Below, one piece after another: positions 37,848 through 50,129 of a DNA stretch of 64,000 nt (position 1 is its first letter; every line of letters starts with the position of its first letter). Made by a program: the position numbers and the translations under genes. Source of the DNA: Pyxicephalus adspersus (lineage: Eukaryota > Chordata > Amphibia > Anura > Pyxicephalidae); contig NC_092859.1 of NCBI RefSeq assembly GCF_032062135.1, positions 157,235,115 to 157,299,114 of the forward strand, read 5' to 3'. The notes beneath the pieces are model-generated. The model worked only from the letters and a program-made list of their open reading frames with translations. It had not been told where the DNA came from and did no database searches.

Positions 37848-38522
37848 TGTTAGTCGCCACAGTATCACTCCCTGATCATTCTGTGCATTAGTGTCTCTTG
37901 CAGCAGCAAAGGGAACTAGAAAATATCAGCATCCCCTGCTTACCTTTAGCAGCCCGAGATGTATCTTCTCAGCATCCCCAGCACATATTTTTAGGCTATG
38001 CACAGGAGAAGGGAATTTTAGGAGCAGATTAGTCTCTGGCTGCATTTTGTCCAACCATTGGCTAATAGGACAATAAAGCCTCTTTGTTCCCAGTCACTGG
38101 TTGCCTGTTCTAGTGTTAGGTATGGCTGTCCTGCTGTTGGTGTGTTTATTCATTAGATTTAATGTTGCTGACTTTGTCTTGTCTGTTTCTGACCCTGTGA
38201 TTGTATGCTGCCTGGACCCACCTTGGGCCTGTGACCCAGACTCTGCATTGTTTTTACCTTTGGTAACCTTGTCTGGTGGACTAAATACCCATGTATGACC
38301 TCTGGCTCAGTATTCTGGATTTGCCTCTGCTTAAATTCTGCATTATCTGTGGGCTCCTGATTCTCAGCCCGTCCCCAGATGCCATCCTGGCAGGCAACCA
38401 TGTGCTAGGAAGGTGCAACTAGTCTACCAAGGCGGCGCGGGGACATGCTATAGGTAAAGACTGCAACGTTAGATTGAAAGACTGGCATCTGGTGGGCACT
38501 GGAGCCAGATCAGGACCTTACA
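37848..38522 (+). mobile_element. LTR, family C, near full length
   Basis: Starts TGTTAG and ends CCTTACA, as the solo LTR at 15288-15785 does. It contains both halves of the family: the U3-like 5' part (cagcagcaaagggaac, catcccctgcttacctttag, ccattggctaatagg next to acaataaagcc) and the 3' part (cccagatgccatcc, gctataggtaaagactgcaa, cgttagattg). The flanking five bases do not match, so it is older or rearranged. No internal region is present. Confidence 0.7.
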
Positions 38523-38539
38523 AAGTAAATTGTTTAAAA

Positions 38540-39565
38540 ATTCTATTCTTCTATTTTCAAATTATTAACTTAGCAGAAATGATGAACAGCGTAAGATCAA
38601 CCAGAACAGGAGAATCAAACCCCAACTTCAACCCAAATATCAGGTAGACAGTTATGATTGGAGGTCTGAATATTCTTTATAATACGATCATATGCTCCTG
38701 GATATAGGCACTTTTTTGACCCCCCCCCCACAGCCATTTGCTGAAGCACCATCTGACTTTAGTTTGTATATGGCTACAGCAGAGAACTTACAGACTCCCA
38801 GAAGTCTGGCAGTTCCAGACACCAGAAAGCAAAACAAACACGCTGTACTTTCCCTCGATAAGCATGAAAGGGGATTAAGGGTGACAGAGCTGTCTGTTCA
38901 TATCTGGAGCTTGGCTTGGGGATATAAAGACACTTGTTTGAATTCACACAAGAGAAAAAAAAAAGAAAAAAGCACGCTTGGCTCCACTTATTCTACTTTT
39001 CACTCGAATAAGCTTTGGCGAATCCGGTACAGTAATGCCTCCAGAAAACAGAGGAGTTTTTTTTTTTTTTTGTGTTGTTTTTTCAAGTTAAATCTAGGGT
39101 AATCATATCCATCCTCACTTTAAGGTGAATAACCTACTGTGAAAAGTTGCAAAAACATGAAGTAAGTACTATGTTAGAGCAGAAGGTCACATTCTGAGCA
39201 GAGAAACTAAAAATACAATGCAAGACCAAATGATTTACAAAGCAGTCAGCCAATACAGCCAACATCCAAGCTGTATTTATACGGATACACTATAGTTATC
39301 ACAAGAGTTTGCTTGTCCTTTGACAAAAGGGACTTGTGGGTAAGAAGGGCATTACCCAATCTATACATTTAGGTCCATTTACACCATTGCATTGCTTTAT
39401 CCCACACATTAATTCATTTCAATAGGCTGCCCAACACACTCAAAGTGTGGGTCGCAAATGTGGCATTGTGCTATAACAGCATGGCATATAACATACTATA
39501 AGGCCCACTGCTGTTTAATTAAAAAATAAAATGGCATTGGACAAATGTATGCAACTCACATTGCA
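38540..39565. other. No gene recognised
   Basis: Includes a 136-codon frame at 38692-39102 behind an acceptor-like C-run plus CAG near 38735. There is no recognisable family and the frame ends in homopolymers, so it is not called as a gene. Confidence 0.35.
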
Positions 39566-39570
39566 CACAA

Positions 39571-40603
39571 TGGTCCTGATCTATTAAAGCTCTTTGGAGA
39601 TTGGAAAACTGGAAAAGATAGATTATGATATGGGTGATCCACCAGACCTGAAATGGATTTAATGGAATCATGTTTTATTATTTGGCGAATAACATAAAAC
39701 TATGTTCAAATACCTTAAAAGTTAGGTGTAGATTAAACCAGGAGAGGGGGGGCTCTTTTTAGGCAAGTGGCATCACACTTATAAAAGAATCATTCAACAT
39801 GAATATCGGCTAGACATACGTCAACTAGAGCATGAAACGTAAGTGACAGAGTTGTTGCAATCTGCACAACAACAGTCAGTAGAAAGTAAGTAAGTAAGTC
39901 TTAGTCCTGATGCCTTTCACTGTATGGTTTCTTTAGGAGACAAAAGGATGAATGATGTGTCCAAAGGAATCAAGGCTAGATCAGTTACTTGGCGGGGAGA
40001 GTGGAGTATACCAAAGGTAGATTTAATTCTAGTGCGCGTGCATTATTATCCAGAAGTTTACAAAACAATTCTCCAATGGGGGCAGGTAAAGCAGGATGCT
40101 CTCAGGTATGAGCACTGCAATGGTGTAAATGGACCCTAATGCAGAGATTTAGAGGAAAGTCCACCCAGACTGTGTAGATTGGTGGAGTAGATCAGATCTG
40201 TGTGGTCAATCCGAGCGGCAGAGGATTTGGCTGTTTTCAATCCTGGACCAGATCTATTTCAAGTTTGCTGGAGCACCCAGGTTTTCCCATGATAGTCCCA
40301 TGATAGCCTATCTTATCCAGTCTTGGAGAGCTTTAATAAATCCATCATATCCCAAATCTCAAAAGAATACATTTCAGCACAATTTAGAAACCTCATTAGA
40401 TCTGGGATCCTCAGTGTTCCCAGGTTCTTGCTGGAAGGATCATGTCACCACTCTTGCTTAGGTCCTATAGAAATTAGATGGACAAATAATAGGTATATTT
40501 TCTCTAAGGATCATATTGATCTATGGTAACTGTTCTCTTTGGCAATTGAATTTTTTTAGCATGGTGAAGAGGGATGGAAAGCTTTGATAAATCAGGTCCA
40601 TTG
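39571..40603. mobile_element. Inverted-repeat MITE cluster
   Basis: The left end is CACAATGGTCCTGATCTATT (39566-39585), continuing AAAGCTCT. The far right end, gctttgataaatcaggtcca, continues into ttgtgg and is its complement with few changes. A second possible right end (ttggagagctttaataaatc) lies at 40322-40343. Paired inner phrases are gatatgggtgatccacc at 39630 and its complement gctggagcacccaggttttcc at 40269. This looks like a palindromic MITE with extra sequence inserted in the middle; which right end belongs to it is unresolved. Confidence 0.6.
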
Positions 40604-40849
40604 TGGTAACATGTACATTATCACAACGCAATAGTTTAAAAGGGTTGTTATTATATGTGTTTGGGCTTTTAGGTTCCACTTTCTCTAGAAACTAACAAGT
40701 ATATCACTTTCTTTTTGTAATAATTTAGCATTTAACCCTAGGTCCCTTAGGCAAGTAGCAGCAATTGAATGGTTTTGAATTGAATGTGAAGAATACTGTT
40801 GAATAAATGTAGCAGAATTAAACTTGCATGAACCAGATAGCTCGGAGGT

Positions 40850-41345
40850 ACCAATCCTCCAACACACCTTTTATCCCTAAACATTTCCCCCACCAATAAT
40901 AACAACACTCAAGTCATGGTCCAATGGCCGTATTGGCCACTTTATTGTTGAAAAACAGTTTCCCTAAAATATAATGAACATATACAGTATATCACACCTA
41001 TGATGGATCTCCCCAGTTCCTGACACAGATCACCAAATATGCCCTTGAAGACCTAAAACTGCCTTTCCCAAACCTTTTCAACATCACATTCCAGCCTAAC
41101 TTAAGCCCACAAGAAAGGTAGGGTGGGAAACTCGCTCCATATGACCAAATGACCCCCCACCCCATCTTGTCAGCAGCACCTTAACCTTTTTCATCTCCAC
41201 CCTTCACCTTATCCACCTTTTACCCGTTTAACCTTTCTCCTTGCTCCATCTGTTAACCCTTTGCCTTCCAGCTTCACCTAGCATCTGATCATGCTGGCCT
41301 TCCTCTTTAGTCTCTCTTTTCATTTGCTCCATGTCCTCCTTTTAG
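40850..41345 (-). repeat. Family A repeat
   Basis: Contains ccaatggccgtattggccac followed by TTTATTG (complement of an AATAAA signal) near 40920-40945, cacctatgatggatc, cccttgaagacctaaaactgcc (in two phrases), aggtagggtgggaaac and a C/T-rich tail. Confidence 0.6.
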
Positions 41346-41349
41346 TGTA

Positions 41350-43240
41350 AATAAGCAGTGGGGGATGTGCCTAGATTTGGTTTCTAGCTGGGTGGAGCTC
41401 CTGTCATTGTGTTAGATAGGGTTAGCAAGCAATGGATGGGTCATTGTGGTATCTCATTATTGGACATCTCTGGGTTCTGCCTAGGTATCAGGGGACCCTC
41501 CTAATAAAAGGAATTAAAATATCTCCACAACACTGGGGTTATTTGTAGGGAAGAGGAACCCTCCCTTAAAGATGGCCCTTGCCACCATTGGAAACATGCA
41601 GGGATTTGGCAAAGGGAAGGGGGGTTTATTTTGCTACCTTCCTTCTTTGGCAATATATAGATAGGAGAGGGGGCATGCATTCTCATTGTGGCCATTTTTT
41701 ACCCCTGCTTATTAAAGAGTCTGGTTTTAGTAATAGCCACTCCCCCACACCCCGAAAAAAGGACTACTACTCTAGTCAATCAAGTCAATAATGATACAGA
41801 TGTAGTATTTATGTTTGTAAAAGTATTGTTGCTCAGTCAGAATCAACTCTAAATGGAACTATACAAACACCACTAGTTAACATCAACACCTGACATGCCA
41901 CTGTTTTATTCGCAGAACCCTGACCAAAAATCTCTGTCACAGCACTGTAATTGTGCCAAATCAAATGCTGTTGGTATTTTAAGCGGGGAAAGGGTTGAAG
42001 GCTAGTGGGGGGATACACATCAGTAGCAGAAAGGTACAAGCCCCGGATTTTGCACCAGTTATTTCAGGTGGTTGCAGGTTAATGCTGTTGGATGTGTTGT
42101 GAATCTATCAATACACTGAACATTAAAAGCCAGAAGGTCCCCCTACCCCCCACTCCAAAAGCCTGAATATATAATCTAATGATTATACAATTGGCACCAT
42201 ATGCCAAGCAGTTTTGGCAAAACTTTATTTATAAAATCCAATTGTGAAACTAATATTTCCTGAACATTTTATTCATTAAACCCTAAGGAAGGTTTAAATT
42301 AAGATAAGGTAAACAAGACAAACATGAGAGACAGAAAATTAGGATGGGACCATAAATAATAGTTTCTGGTTGCTATGCTCTCATGTAATCTTTGGAGACC
42401 ACAAACTGCTGCATTCAACACTTGCATAAATTTAAGTAAGCCCTATCCATGTTACATACCATTCAAGACATACAATTATGGAAAGGGAAATGGAAATCTC
42501 TGATGCCCTATTTGTGGTCTGAGTCTTAGTTATCAGACATCTGCTCTCTACACTGTAGCTGAACATATGAAGGAACCGCTTGCATTTAGCAGTATGTGAT
42601 CTATATTAAGTATACAGGAGCATCGCAGGATAGAAATCATTTATAGATCCTGGTAGCACTAAATCAAAAGATGTATGCATAGCAGATGTCTTCCTTGTGC
42701 TTATTCTTCGTCCAGATGCAGATATACTGAATGCAAACACTGGCCTTTGCCCGCCATGACAGCTCCGGAATCCCAGGGAAAGAAAAGGCACGAGTAATAA
42801 GTCATATTTGTAAAGTTGTTTGCTATTCCTTAATATATTCACTGTTTTAAAGTTTTATAAGTGTGGTTGTCTTGTAAAATTTATACATTTAGGGTATAAA
42901 GTCCACCAAGTCAAATGTCAATGTCATGTTTTTCTATACAAGACAATCTCTTTCATATATGAAATCCAAGCACTATTTTAAAGTTTTAAAACACAAGGAG
43001 AATTACTTTTCCAATGATTAATTCAGATAAAAGATCAATAGACAGAATCTTGTACTGTGTAAAAAGTAATTACACCCTTTGTCCCATAAACTGGTATCAT
43101 CCCCTAGAGCAGAAGTTAGGCCAAGTCTACACAGAATGGTTTCCCTAGTGTTGCAATTACCATGTTTAAAATTCCCAAGTAAATGTTCTATCTAGCAGAA
43201 GTTATTACAAGACGTGTGGTGTTATATTTATTAAGCACAC
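41350..43240. other. No gene recognised
   Basis: Ordinary sequence. An antisense 78-codon frame at 42606-42842 was considered and not accepted. Confidence 0.35.
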
Positions 43241-43246
43241 CGGGGT

Positions 43247-43812
43247 GGACAGAAAAATGTGTGGTACTGTGAGTCAACAGGCAGGAGAATAGTCAAGAAG
43301 GCTGAGGTCAAGGCAGGCAGCAACTAAGAGAGATCAGGAACAAAGCAAGGGGTCAAAAAACAGAAATCCAGAAAAAAGAAATCGGTGTTACAGGGGTCAT
43401 CAAGGACACAGGGGAACACAGGGGACACAGGCAGAGAAAGGAGGCACGGGTAACGCAGGGGTCACCAAAGATCAAGGGAAGACTGGAACAGAACAAGGGA
43501 AAACACAAGGAAAAAACAGACGGAGCAACAAGGGGTTAGCACAGGAGCTAGACTGGGAAACACTTGATTAAGCAACATGGGGAATAGGAATTGCTCAGAA
43601 GACTTAAATGGCACGACAGACATCTGAAGACATGTTGCACGAGCCCTGAGCACTGTCTCTGAGCCAAGGGCTATCAAGAGGCCATCTCCCTATTGGCCGG
43701 CGGGAGGGGTGATGCTAAATAAACTTGGAAGAGTAGGTGCACCCAGAGTCAGAACTACCCGCATGCGAAAGGCACAAGGGCTTTAGCAATGAGGAGGTAA
43801 GTGTGATGTATC
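43247..43812 (-). mobile_element. LTR fragment, family B
   Basis: Same orientation and wording as the solo LTR at 55208-55922: caggcaggagaatagtcaag near the left, repeated acaggg..cacaggg phrases, a ccctattggccggcgg (reversed CCAAT) before aataaac, and a right end with cgcatgcgaaagg, then gaggtaagtgtga. The left end is truncated. Confidence 0.65.
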
Positions 43813-43814
43813 AT

Positions 43815-44918
43815 AGCAGGCTCTGCCCTCCCATTCTTTTCTACTGTGGTACTAAAGACAGAACGGAGAGGCTTTCCCATTTTTTTTTTCAAATAAAGTT
43901 TAAAAGAAAAAAGAAGAAGAATTTTTTTTCTTTCTATAAAAGGGTTATGTACCCTTTTATATAAAGTAAAAATTTTAATGATAGGTCTGACCACATGTCC
44001 AACCCACAGATCTTATCAGAACCCATTGAAGTCATTGTCCTCTTCAGTTGGCTAGGCTAGTATTTTGTCCTTGATTTATTGGCATCTATAGAGATACCGT
44101 TAACCCACCCTGCAAATTATTAGCCTAGCCAATGACTTATCAGCGTTATTTAAATTTCTGTATACGAGAAAGCCTTGGCAACGCTTCTGGAGATATTACT
44201 CTTGGAGCCAAAATATAAAATGTATAGAGGTCACAGTGATCTTTCATGTTTTATTACAGCGTGACTTCTTTAGACTGAGGAGCCCTGAGGAGCTCACACT
44301 TGCCCATAAATGCTCAAATGTCAGAACTGTCAGTCTTTGCTTGCTTGTGATTGTACTTTACTTTTCAATTCAGGAGTGCACAACTGAAAACCTTTACACA
44401 AAGTCCTGAATCTCACCTCACCTGGGTAGCTATCAGTGGATTTATTCTGCCATCTGTGCAGAACATAACAGCTGTCTCTCTCCTATTCAATCTGCTTCAC
44501 ATTTGTTTCTAGAGAGCTTTTGAATGTTTTAATAATTCATGTTATACATTTGGGGGATATTTAAATATATTTGTATATTTACAGCTATAGAACCCCACTG
44601 GAAACTGGTAATTTAGCTTTAGTTGGTCAGTGATTGGGGAACTAGAGGCAGGTGGTGCACAGGGGCATCTCGTATTTTAGGCAGCCACCTTAAACCCTGC
44701 GATTGCTAGGGCCCCTTGCCATGAACAGCACAGCTTTTTCTGCCCTAATCCAAACCCCCTATGCCATAATGTCATCTGCTTTTTGGGTGACATGTAAAAA
44801 CTCTAAAAATGGCACCTGAAGGCATCTGACCTAATGCCTTAAAGTCCCCCCTAATCAATAAAAAGCATGTTGCCAACCCAGTCAAAGCTCAATGATGGAT
44901 TAGGTCATTATAAGGGTG
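43815..44918. other. No gene recognised
   Basis: AT-rich with A/T homopolymer runs near 43880-43980. No gene. Confidence 0.4.
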
Positions 44919-44922
44919 GGGC

Positions 44923-45262
44923 TGGGATGTGGGACTGGTGGTTATGGAGTATGGCATGGGGTTTTTATGTTGTGGACCTAGGGGTTAAAGATTATGGCAT
45001 GGGAGTCTAACGGCTGGAATGTGGACCTGGGAGTTTGGGATCATGGCATGGGAGTCTAATGGCTGGAATGTAGACCTAGTGGTTATAGATTATGACATGG
45101 AGTCTAATGGCTGGAACGTGGACCTGAGAGTTGGGGATCATAGCATGGGATCCCATGGCTGAAATGTTTACCTGGTGGTTATGGATTTTGGCACGGCGGT
45201 CTAATGGCTGAAATGTGGACCTGGGAATTATGGATCATGCAATTTGGGTCTAGTGGCTATCT
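44923..45262. repeat. Minisatellite, unit about 49 bp
   Basis: About seven diverged head-to-tail units. Each reads roughly gtggacctgggggttatgga, then tcatggcatgggagtctaat, then ggctggaat. It is purine-rich on the + strand and flanked by ordinary AT-rich DNA. Confidence 0.9.
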
Positions 45263-45264
45263 TA

Positions 45265-46765
45265 ATATTTAATATAAATCTTAATATAAAAATCTTAATA
45301 TTTTCACAATGACATGCATCAATCAAGCAGCATATCCAGTACCTTGGAAACATAAAAGTTGCTTTAATGTCAAACATGCAATTGGATGTAATTTGCTTTT
45401 TAATCTAAACATTTAAAGAAAAAGATGTAGCTGTGAGTAAGTGCAGGTGTTAGCAAGTAGTTTATACATACATAGACGCACAGCATTTTTCATAAATTAT
45501 ACTGTGATTAGCAGTCCTACTATTAGGCGTTAGAATGATGGTTAATGTTCTTTGTAATTAATATACCTGGGTATAGTCTAAACTGCTCTTTCTGTGTTTC
45601 TGTTGTTTTCTGAGAACAAGGAAAATTAATTTCCAGCAACATCTCGACTGGTATGAGCCATATTTGCAGCAGCTCAACCCTGCCCAAAAATGAACAGTTT
45701 GGATGTTAAGTATTCACAGTGGTAACCTTGCAATGCAATTATAAAGCTTTGTGCTTGGGTATGGCCTATTTTCACCTTTCATGTATAAAGGATGAATGAC
45801 ACTTGTGAATTTGTTTACCAGAATAAAATACCAGTGATAAATAACTAGCTATACTGTATGATCAAATATGTATAAGTTCTATTGGTTCAGCAACCTGGCC
45901 CGTCAATTTTATTTTTTTTTATTTTTTGTTTATTTGCAATAGAAATGCATTAATATAAATAAAAAATACATTGAAATAGGTTTCTAATTGAACTGTGCAA
46001 ATGTTGGTATTGAAATACTTAATACATTTTATTGGGAAAATTCATGTTTTTATTGTAGTGTTTTGCTTAGTGTTTTAGATTTGGTATGTGCAGAACATGA
46101 AGAACTCACTGTTCTACTTGGCTGAAAAACAGTTTAGAGTACAATTATACAGCTGTCAACATACAGTATAATTAGAATACAATATGTGTTTTTAAATGAA
46201 AAAAATGAAACTGAAAATGTATTTTGATCACTCTTCTTTAATGCATATCATGGGAGGGATTTACTACTAAAGTGCCTTCCACCTACACATAAGTATACTA
46301 ATACACCAATACCTGGAGAGAGAACACGGAGCCTGAAATGTATTTTATTGATTCTGTTATTGCTGTAATAATTCCCTTCTATCCCCCCATGTCACATCTG
46401 TGCAGGTATGTAAATCAATAATTCATATTTGTAAGGTGAAGTAAAGGCTGGGCAACCAATAGCTTCCCATGTGATAATAAATGACAGTAGGTGGCTATTT
46501 ACAATAGAAGATATCCCTATATCTCCTTGACTTGGATAGTCAGATGGAGCCCAGATTGCTAACAATGTCAAACCCCCACAACCACCTTTACGCTATAACT
46601 TGATAATGAAAAAGGCTAATGACTCTGTGGGATTTAATTGCCGTGTCTCCATACAACACCTTTCATTGCTAGACCCCCAGCCCCAACACAACCTAAGAAT
46701 GGCTATAAAACAAAAACAGTTTATTCTACTAAATCCATAGTAGGTCATTCCCACTACATGACAAA
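45265..46765. other. No gene recognised
   Basis: AT-rich sequence without a supported feature. Confidence 0.4.
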
Positions 46766-46767
46766 GA

Positions 46768-47392
46768 AAGTATGCCATACCTCAGATGGGTCCTTATCAA
46801 CTTCATAGAGGGACAATATACCATAGATGGGGTCCCTAATAACTTCAAAGAAGGATTGCCTACTTAAGATGAGATCAATATCAACTTCAAAGAGGGACAC
46901 CATGCCCCCAATGTGGTCCATACCAACTTCAAAGAAGGTTGACAAATTCAGATGGGGTTCCTACCAACTTCAAGAAAGACAACATATCTCAGATTGGGTC
47001 CCCACCCAATTCAAAGGAAATTCCATACATAGATGTATTCCAAACCAAATTCAAAGAGGATGCCATACTCAGATGTGGTCCCTACCAACTTTAATAGGGG
47101 ATGCCATATTTGGATGTATTTCCTACCAACTTCAAAATAAGAACACCATACCTTAGATGTTGTCCTTACCAACTTCAAAGAAGAATGCCATACTCTGATG
47201 GGGTTACTACCATCTTTAAACAGAGGACGCCATACATCCAATTTGATCCTTACCAACTTCAATATTCTTACATACTTTATTTGTGGTCCCAATTTTAGAG
47301 AGAAACATCATACTTCAGATGGAGTCCCTATCAACTTCAGAAGGATGCAATACTCAGATGCAGTGCCTAGCAAATTCAAAGAATCAAAGAAT
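46768..47392. repeat. Minisatellite, unit about 42 bp (14 codons)
   Basis: About fifteen diverged units in direct orientation. Each follows the plan cata..cagatgggtcc, then ctaccaacttcaaagaa, then a purine stretch ending gatgcc. Unit lengths vary from about 36 to 43 bases. Because 42 is a multiple of three, several overlapping frames stay open on both strands (46827-47156 plus; 46754-46945 and 47011-47292 minus). The minus-strand frames repeat a peptide of the FFEVGRDPI type. I see no start context or splice sites that make this a gene. Confidence 0.92.
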
Positions 47393-47399
47393 CTTTGTC

Positions 47400-48405
47400 C
47401 AAGGTGACCGTCTTCAGGGAACTTGGATCCCACACAATGCTGGTATGCTTATTCAATAGCCTGCTGTCTCTAACTGAAGATGCCTTCCAATTTTATTTCA
47501 GGTTCTTTTTGTTCTGGTAGCTGAAAGCAAGCAAGAACAAGTAAAATCTTACTGATGCTGACCATTACTGATGCCTTGTGGCTTGGTGGTCTCACAGATG
47601 AAGAGCTGAATGATAATTTATCAATTTCTGCATTATATTAAACTGCATTACAACAAAAATAAAATTCATAGAACAATAACTGAACACAAAGACATTTCAC
47701 CTGTGATTAGCTGCAGTAGGCAGAATGGTTATAATACAGTTCTGGAATGTCTCCACATTTGGGAGGCACAATGTAATCACAAATGTAAGAACTGTTGTTT
47801 TGAACATTATAAAAGAGAAGTCAGAGGTGTACTGAGTGGCCTCCCAGATGGATGAGAGGTGATGCCATAATTAACGTTCATTGAAACTCAACGGCCTGTG
47901 GTGGAAGACATGGCAGCACGTCTTGCTGGGTACTGGACTGGAAAAATACAGAAAATGATATTTAACTTTTTTTTTTTTTGTATGGGTATGGGATTGTTCA
48001 CCGATATATTAGAAGGCTCAAATGGATTCTATGTAGATTATTACATATTTTATTGAAACGTTGATGGGAATTCACCCATTGTTTGCTAATTTTTGTTTTG
48101 TAAATCTAATCTAATCTAATAATTGCTTTTTCTCATCAAAATGTAATGAATGTATGCACCTGTATTCTGGGAAACCCCTTGTTAAGCAGCCCCCAATTAT
48201 GAATGACATGGGAGCTAGTATCAAAATAGCATTAGAACTAAAAATGTCAGTTATTCCTCCATTCAGCACCACGGAGAGCTGCTGGAAGAGTATTTACTGT
48301 CAAGATTTTAAATATTCCTTATATTCTTCAGAAACTGTTAAACTGCTTGAATTTTCATGCATAACCATTTCTAAGCTTTTTAGAGAATGGTTATAGCAAA
48401 TGAAA
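47400..48405. other. No gene recognised
   Basis: No supported gene; a short ctaatctaatctaat run lies near 48104-48120. Confidence 0.4.
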
Positions 48406-48410
48406 ATATC

Positions 48411-49110
48411 AAGTGAGCAGCACATCTGAGGTGATGTCAAGGAGAATGACCAGACGGGTACAAGCTGATAGAAAGGCTACAGTAACTCAAATACCCACTG
48501 GTTACACCCGAGGTCTGCAGAAGATCGACTCTGAATGCACAATACATCCAACTTTGCAGCAGATGGGCTACAGCGGCAGGAGACCACACCGAGACATTTG
48601 ATGCTGCCATTCACAGAACCTCACCTTAATTTGACTAAGGAAGTCCTATCTATCCTGTCTTGTATCAACAGTTCAGGCTTGTGGTATAGCAGACGTTTTA
48701 TTGGACCCCTTGGCAGCCTACTCTAGTATTGTTGTTGACCAATTCCATCCCTTTATGACCACAGTGTCCCCATCTTCTGATGGCTAATTTCAGCAAGATA
48801 ACACACCGTGTCACAAAATCTCACATCATCTCAAACTGGTTTATGGAACATGACAAAAAGTTGTATGTAGCCAATGGCCACTGCGATCACCAGATCTTAA
48901 TTCAATAAAGCTTCTTTGGCATGTGAAGGAATGTGAATTTATTATCATGGATGTGCAGCAAACACATTTGCAGAAACTGTATGATGTTTTAATGTTGATA
49001 TAGACTAAAATCTCTTAGGAATGTTTCCAGCACCTTGCTGAATCGATGTCACAAAGAATACCAGCATTTTCATAATATAAAAAAGGGAGTGCCAGTATAT
49101 GTTCTACAAT
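48411..49110 (+). pseudogene. Tc1-like transposase relic
   Basis: Recognisable through most of the protein. From 48428, MTRRVQADRKATVTQIP then QQMGYSGRRPHRD match the DNA-binding region. A deletion or scrambled part follows. FQQDNTPCHK (48788-48817) holds the second catalytic aspartate. RSPDLNSIKLLWHVKECE (from 48884) holds the third acidic region. A tail of the type IMDVQQTHLQKLYDV then ECFQHLAESM follows. In-frame stops and a frameshift make it inactive. Confidence 0.88.
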
Positions 49111-49114
49111 TCAA

Positions 49115-49445
49115 TTTCCGCAGATACATTTATTCACCCTTTTTTGACTTTTTCTGAGTCACTCTAAGTTTAGCTCTTTTAAAATAATATTTTAATAATG
49201 TTCATTTGTGCAAGTTGATACAAAATTACTTGTATTAAGTATAATTTGCCGCTAATATCCTTCATTAGCTGAACAAAAAATCAATTCAAGCAAAATAAAA
49301 CCCTTTGAACTGTATGAACTCTAAACGTAAACATTTTGTCTTCAAAAAGAAAAACGGCAGACGAGTATAAGAAACTGGTTTTCATTAAAAATTACCAAAC
49401 TTAAAAATATCTAATCCTGGGAACAAAAATGATATATGTAGCAGG
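49115..49445. other. No gene recognised
   Basis: AT-rich; it may include the 3' end of the preceding Tc1 relic. Confidence 0.35.
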
Positions 49446-49449
49446 TTAT

Positions 49450-49804
49450 TGATTCTTAGATGCACTTGCGTGCCTCCAATCAGCTGTGACCACAGGTTCC
49501 CACGGTCATGGGGCTGTACTTATGTTAAGTGGCTGTACTTATGATAAGTACAGCCCGGTGACCGTGGGAACTGAACTCAACTCAACTCAGATGAACTGAA
49601 CAATGGAGTTTCTCCATTGAAAGTTCATCTGAGCTCAGTTCCCACTGTCACCGGGGTGTACTTATTATTGATAAGTACAGACTGGGGAGTGTGGGAACCT
49701 GCGGTCACAGCTGATTGGAGGCATGCGAGTGCCTCTAATCAGCTGTGACTGCAGGCGAACTCCAGATGAACTCTCAATGGAGTTTCCATTGAGAGCTCAT
49801 CTTG
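49450..49804. mobile_element. Inverted-repeat fragment related to the hAT MITE at 26847
   Basis: Shares the interior wording of 26847-27520: cagctgtgaccacaggttcc, ataagtacagcccggtgacc, ctcagttcccac and ctcaatggagttt, in both orientations. It can fold into several stems. Terminal TAGTGT ends were not found, so it is an internal fragment or a relative. Confidence 0.65.
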
Positions 49805-50125
49805 AGTTTGCTTGTTTACTGGTGTGTTTGGAGTCGTTTTCTTGTTAAAACCCCTATTTGAAAGGCATTTCCTCTTCAACATAAGGCAACATGACCTCTT
49901 TTGATTAATTCACATTTATACATGATCTCTGGTATGCGATAAATATGCCCAGAACTCTAGTATGGGATACATCCCTATATCACGATGCTTGCACCACCAT
50001 GCTTCACAGTCTTCACAGTTTTCTGTGGCTTAAATTTAGTTTTGGGTGCTGCGCCCCTAGACCCAAAAAGAACAATCTTGCTTTCATCAGTCCGCAAAAT
50101 ATTGTGTCATTTCTCTGATTTATCC
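49805..50125 (-). pseudogene. Second Tc1-like transposase relic, antisense
   Basis: On the minus strand, from 50095 leftward: DESKIVLFGSRGAAPK, then KPQKTVKTVKHGGASIVI and a stop, then a GCIPY block, a RIPEIM phrase, and an ENDSKHTSK block near 49830, which corresponds to the D-N-D-P-K-H-T catalytic motif of another Tc1 lineage. The reading frame shifts near the last block. It is a different subfamily from the relic at 48411 and is cut at 49804 by the hAT-related fragment. Confidence 0.85.
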
Positions 50126-50129
50126 ACTA

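Noticed and set aside
38692..39102. 136-codon frame behind a strong acceptor-like C-run and CAG
   Set aside because: The peptide is not recognisable, it ends in homopolymer-coded Lys and Phe runs, and there is no downstream polyadenylation context.
42606..42842. Possible antisense terminal exon (serine/arginine-rich peptide ending in a stop)
   Set aside because: The acceptor is weak, the family is unknown and alternative frames are equally open; unsupported.
46754..47292. Plus- and minus-strand frames over the 42-bp array as a real repeat protein
   Set aside because: Openness is explained by a period divisible by three. No start context, splice sites or flanking exons were seen; kept only as a finding.
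46768..47392. CRISPR-like array
   Set aside because: Units are head to tail without unique spacers, diverged throughout, and in vertebrate-type DNA.
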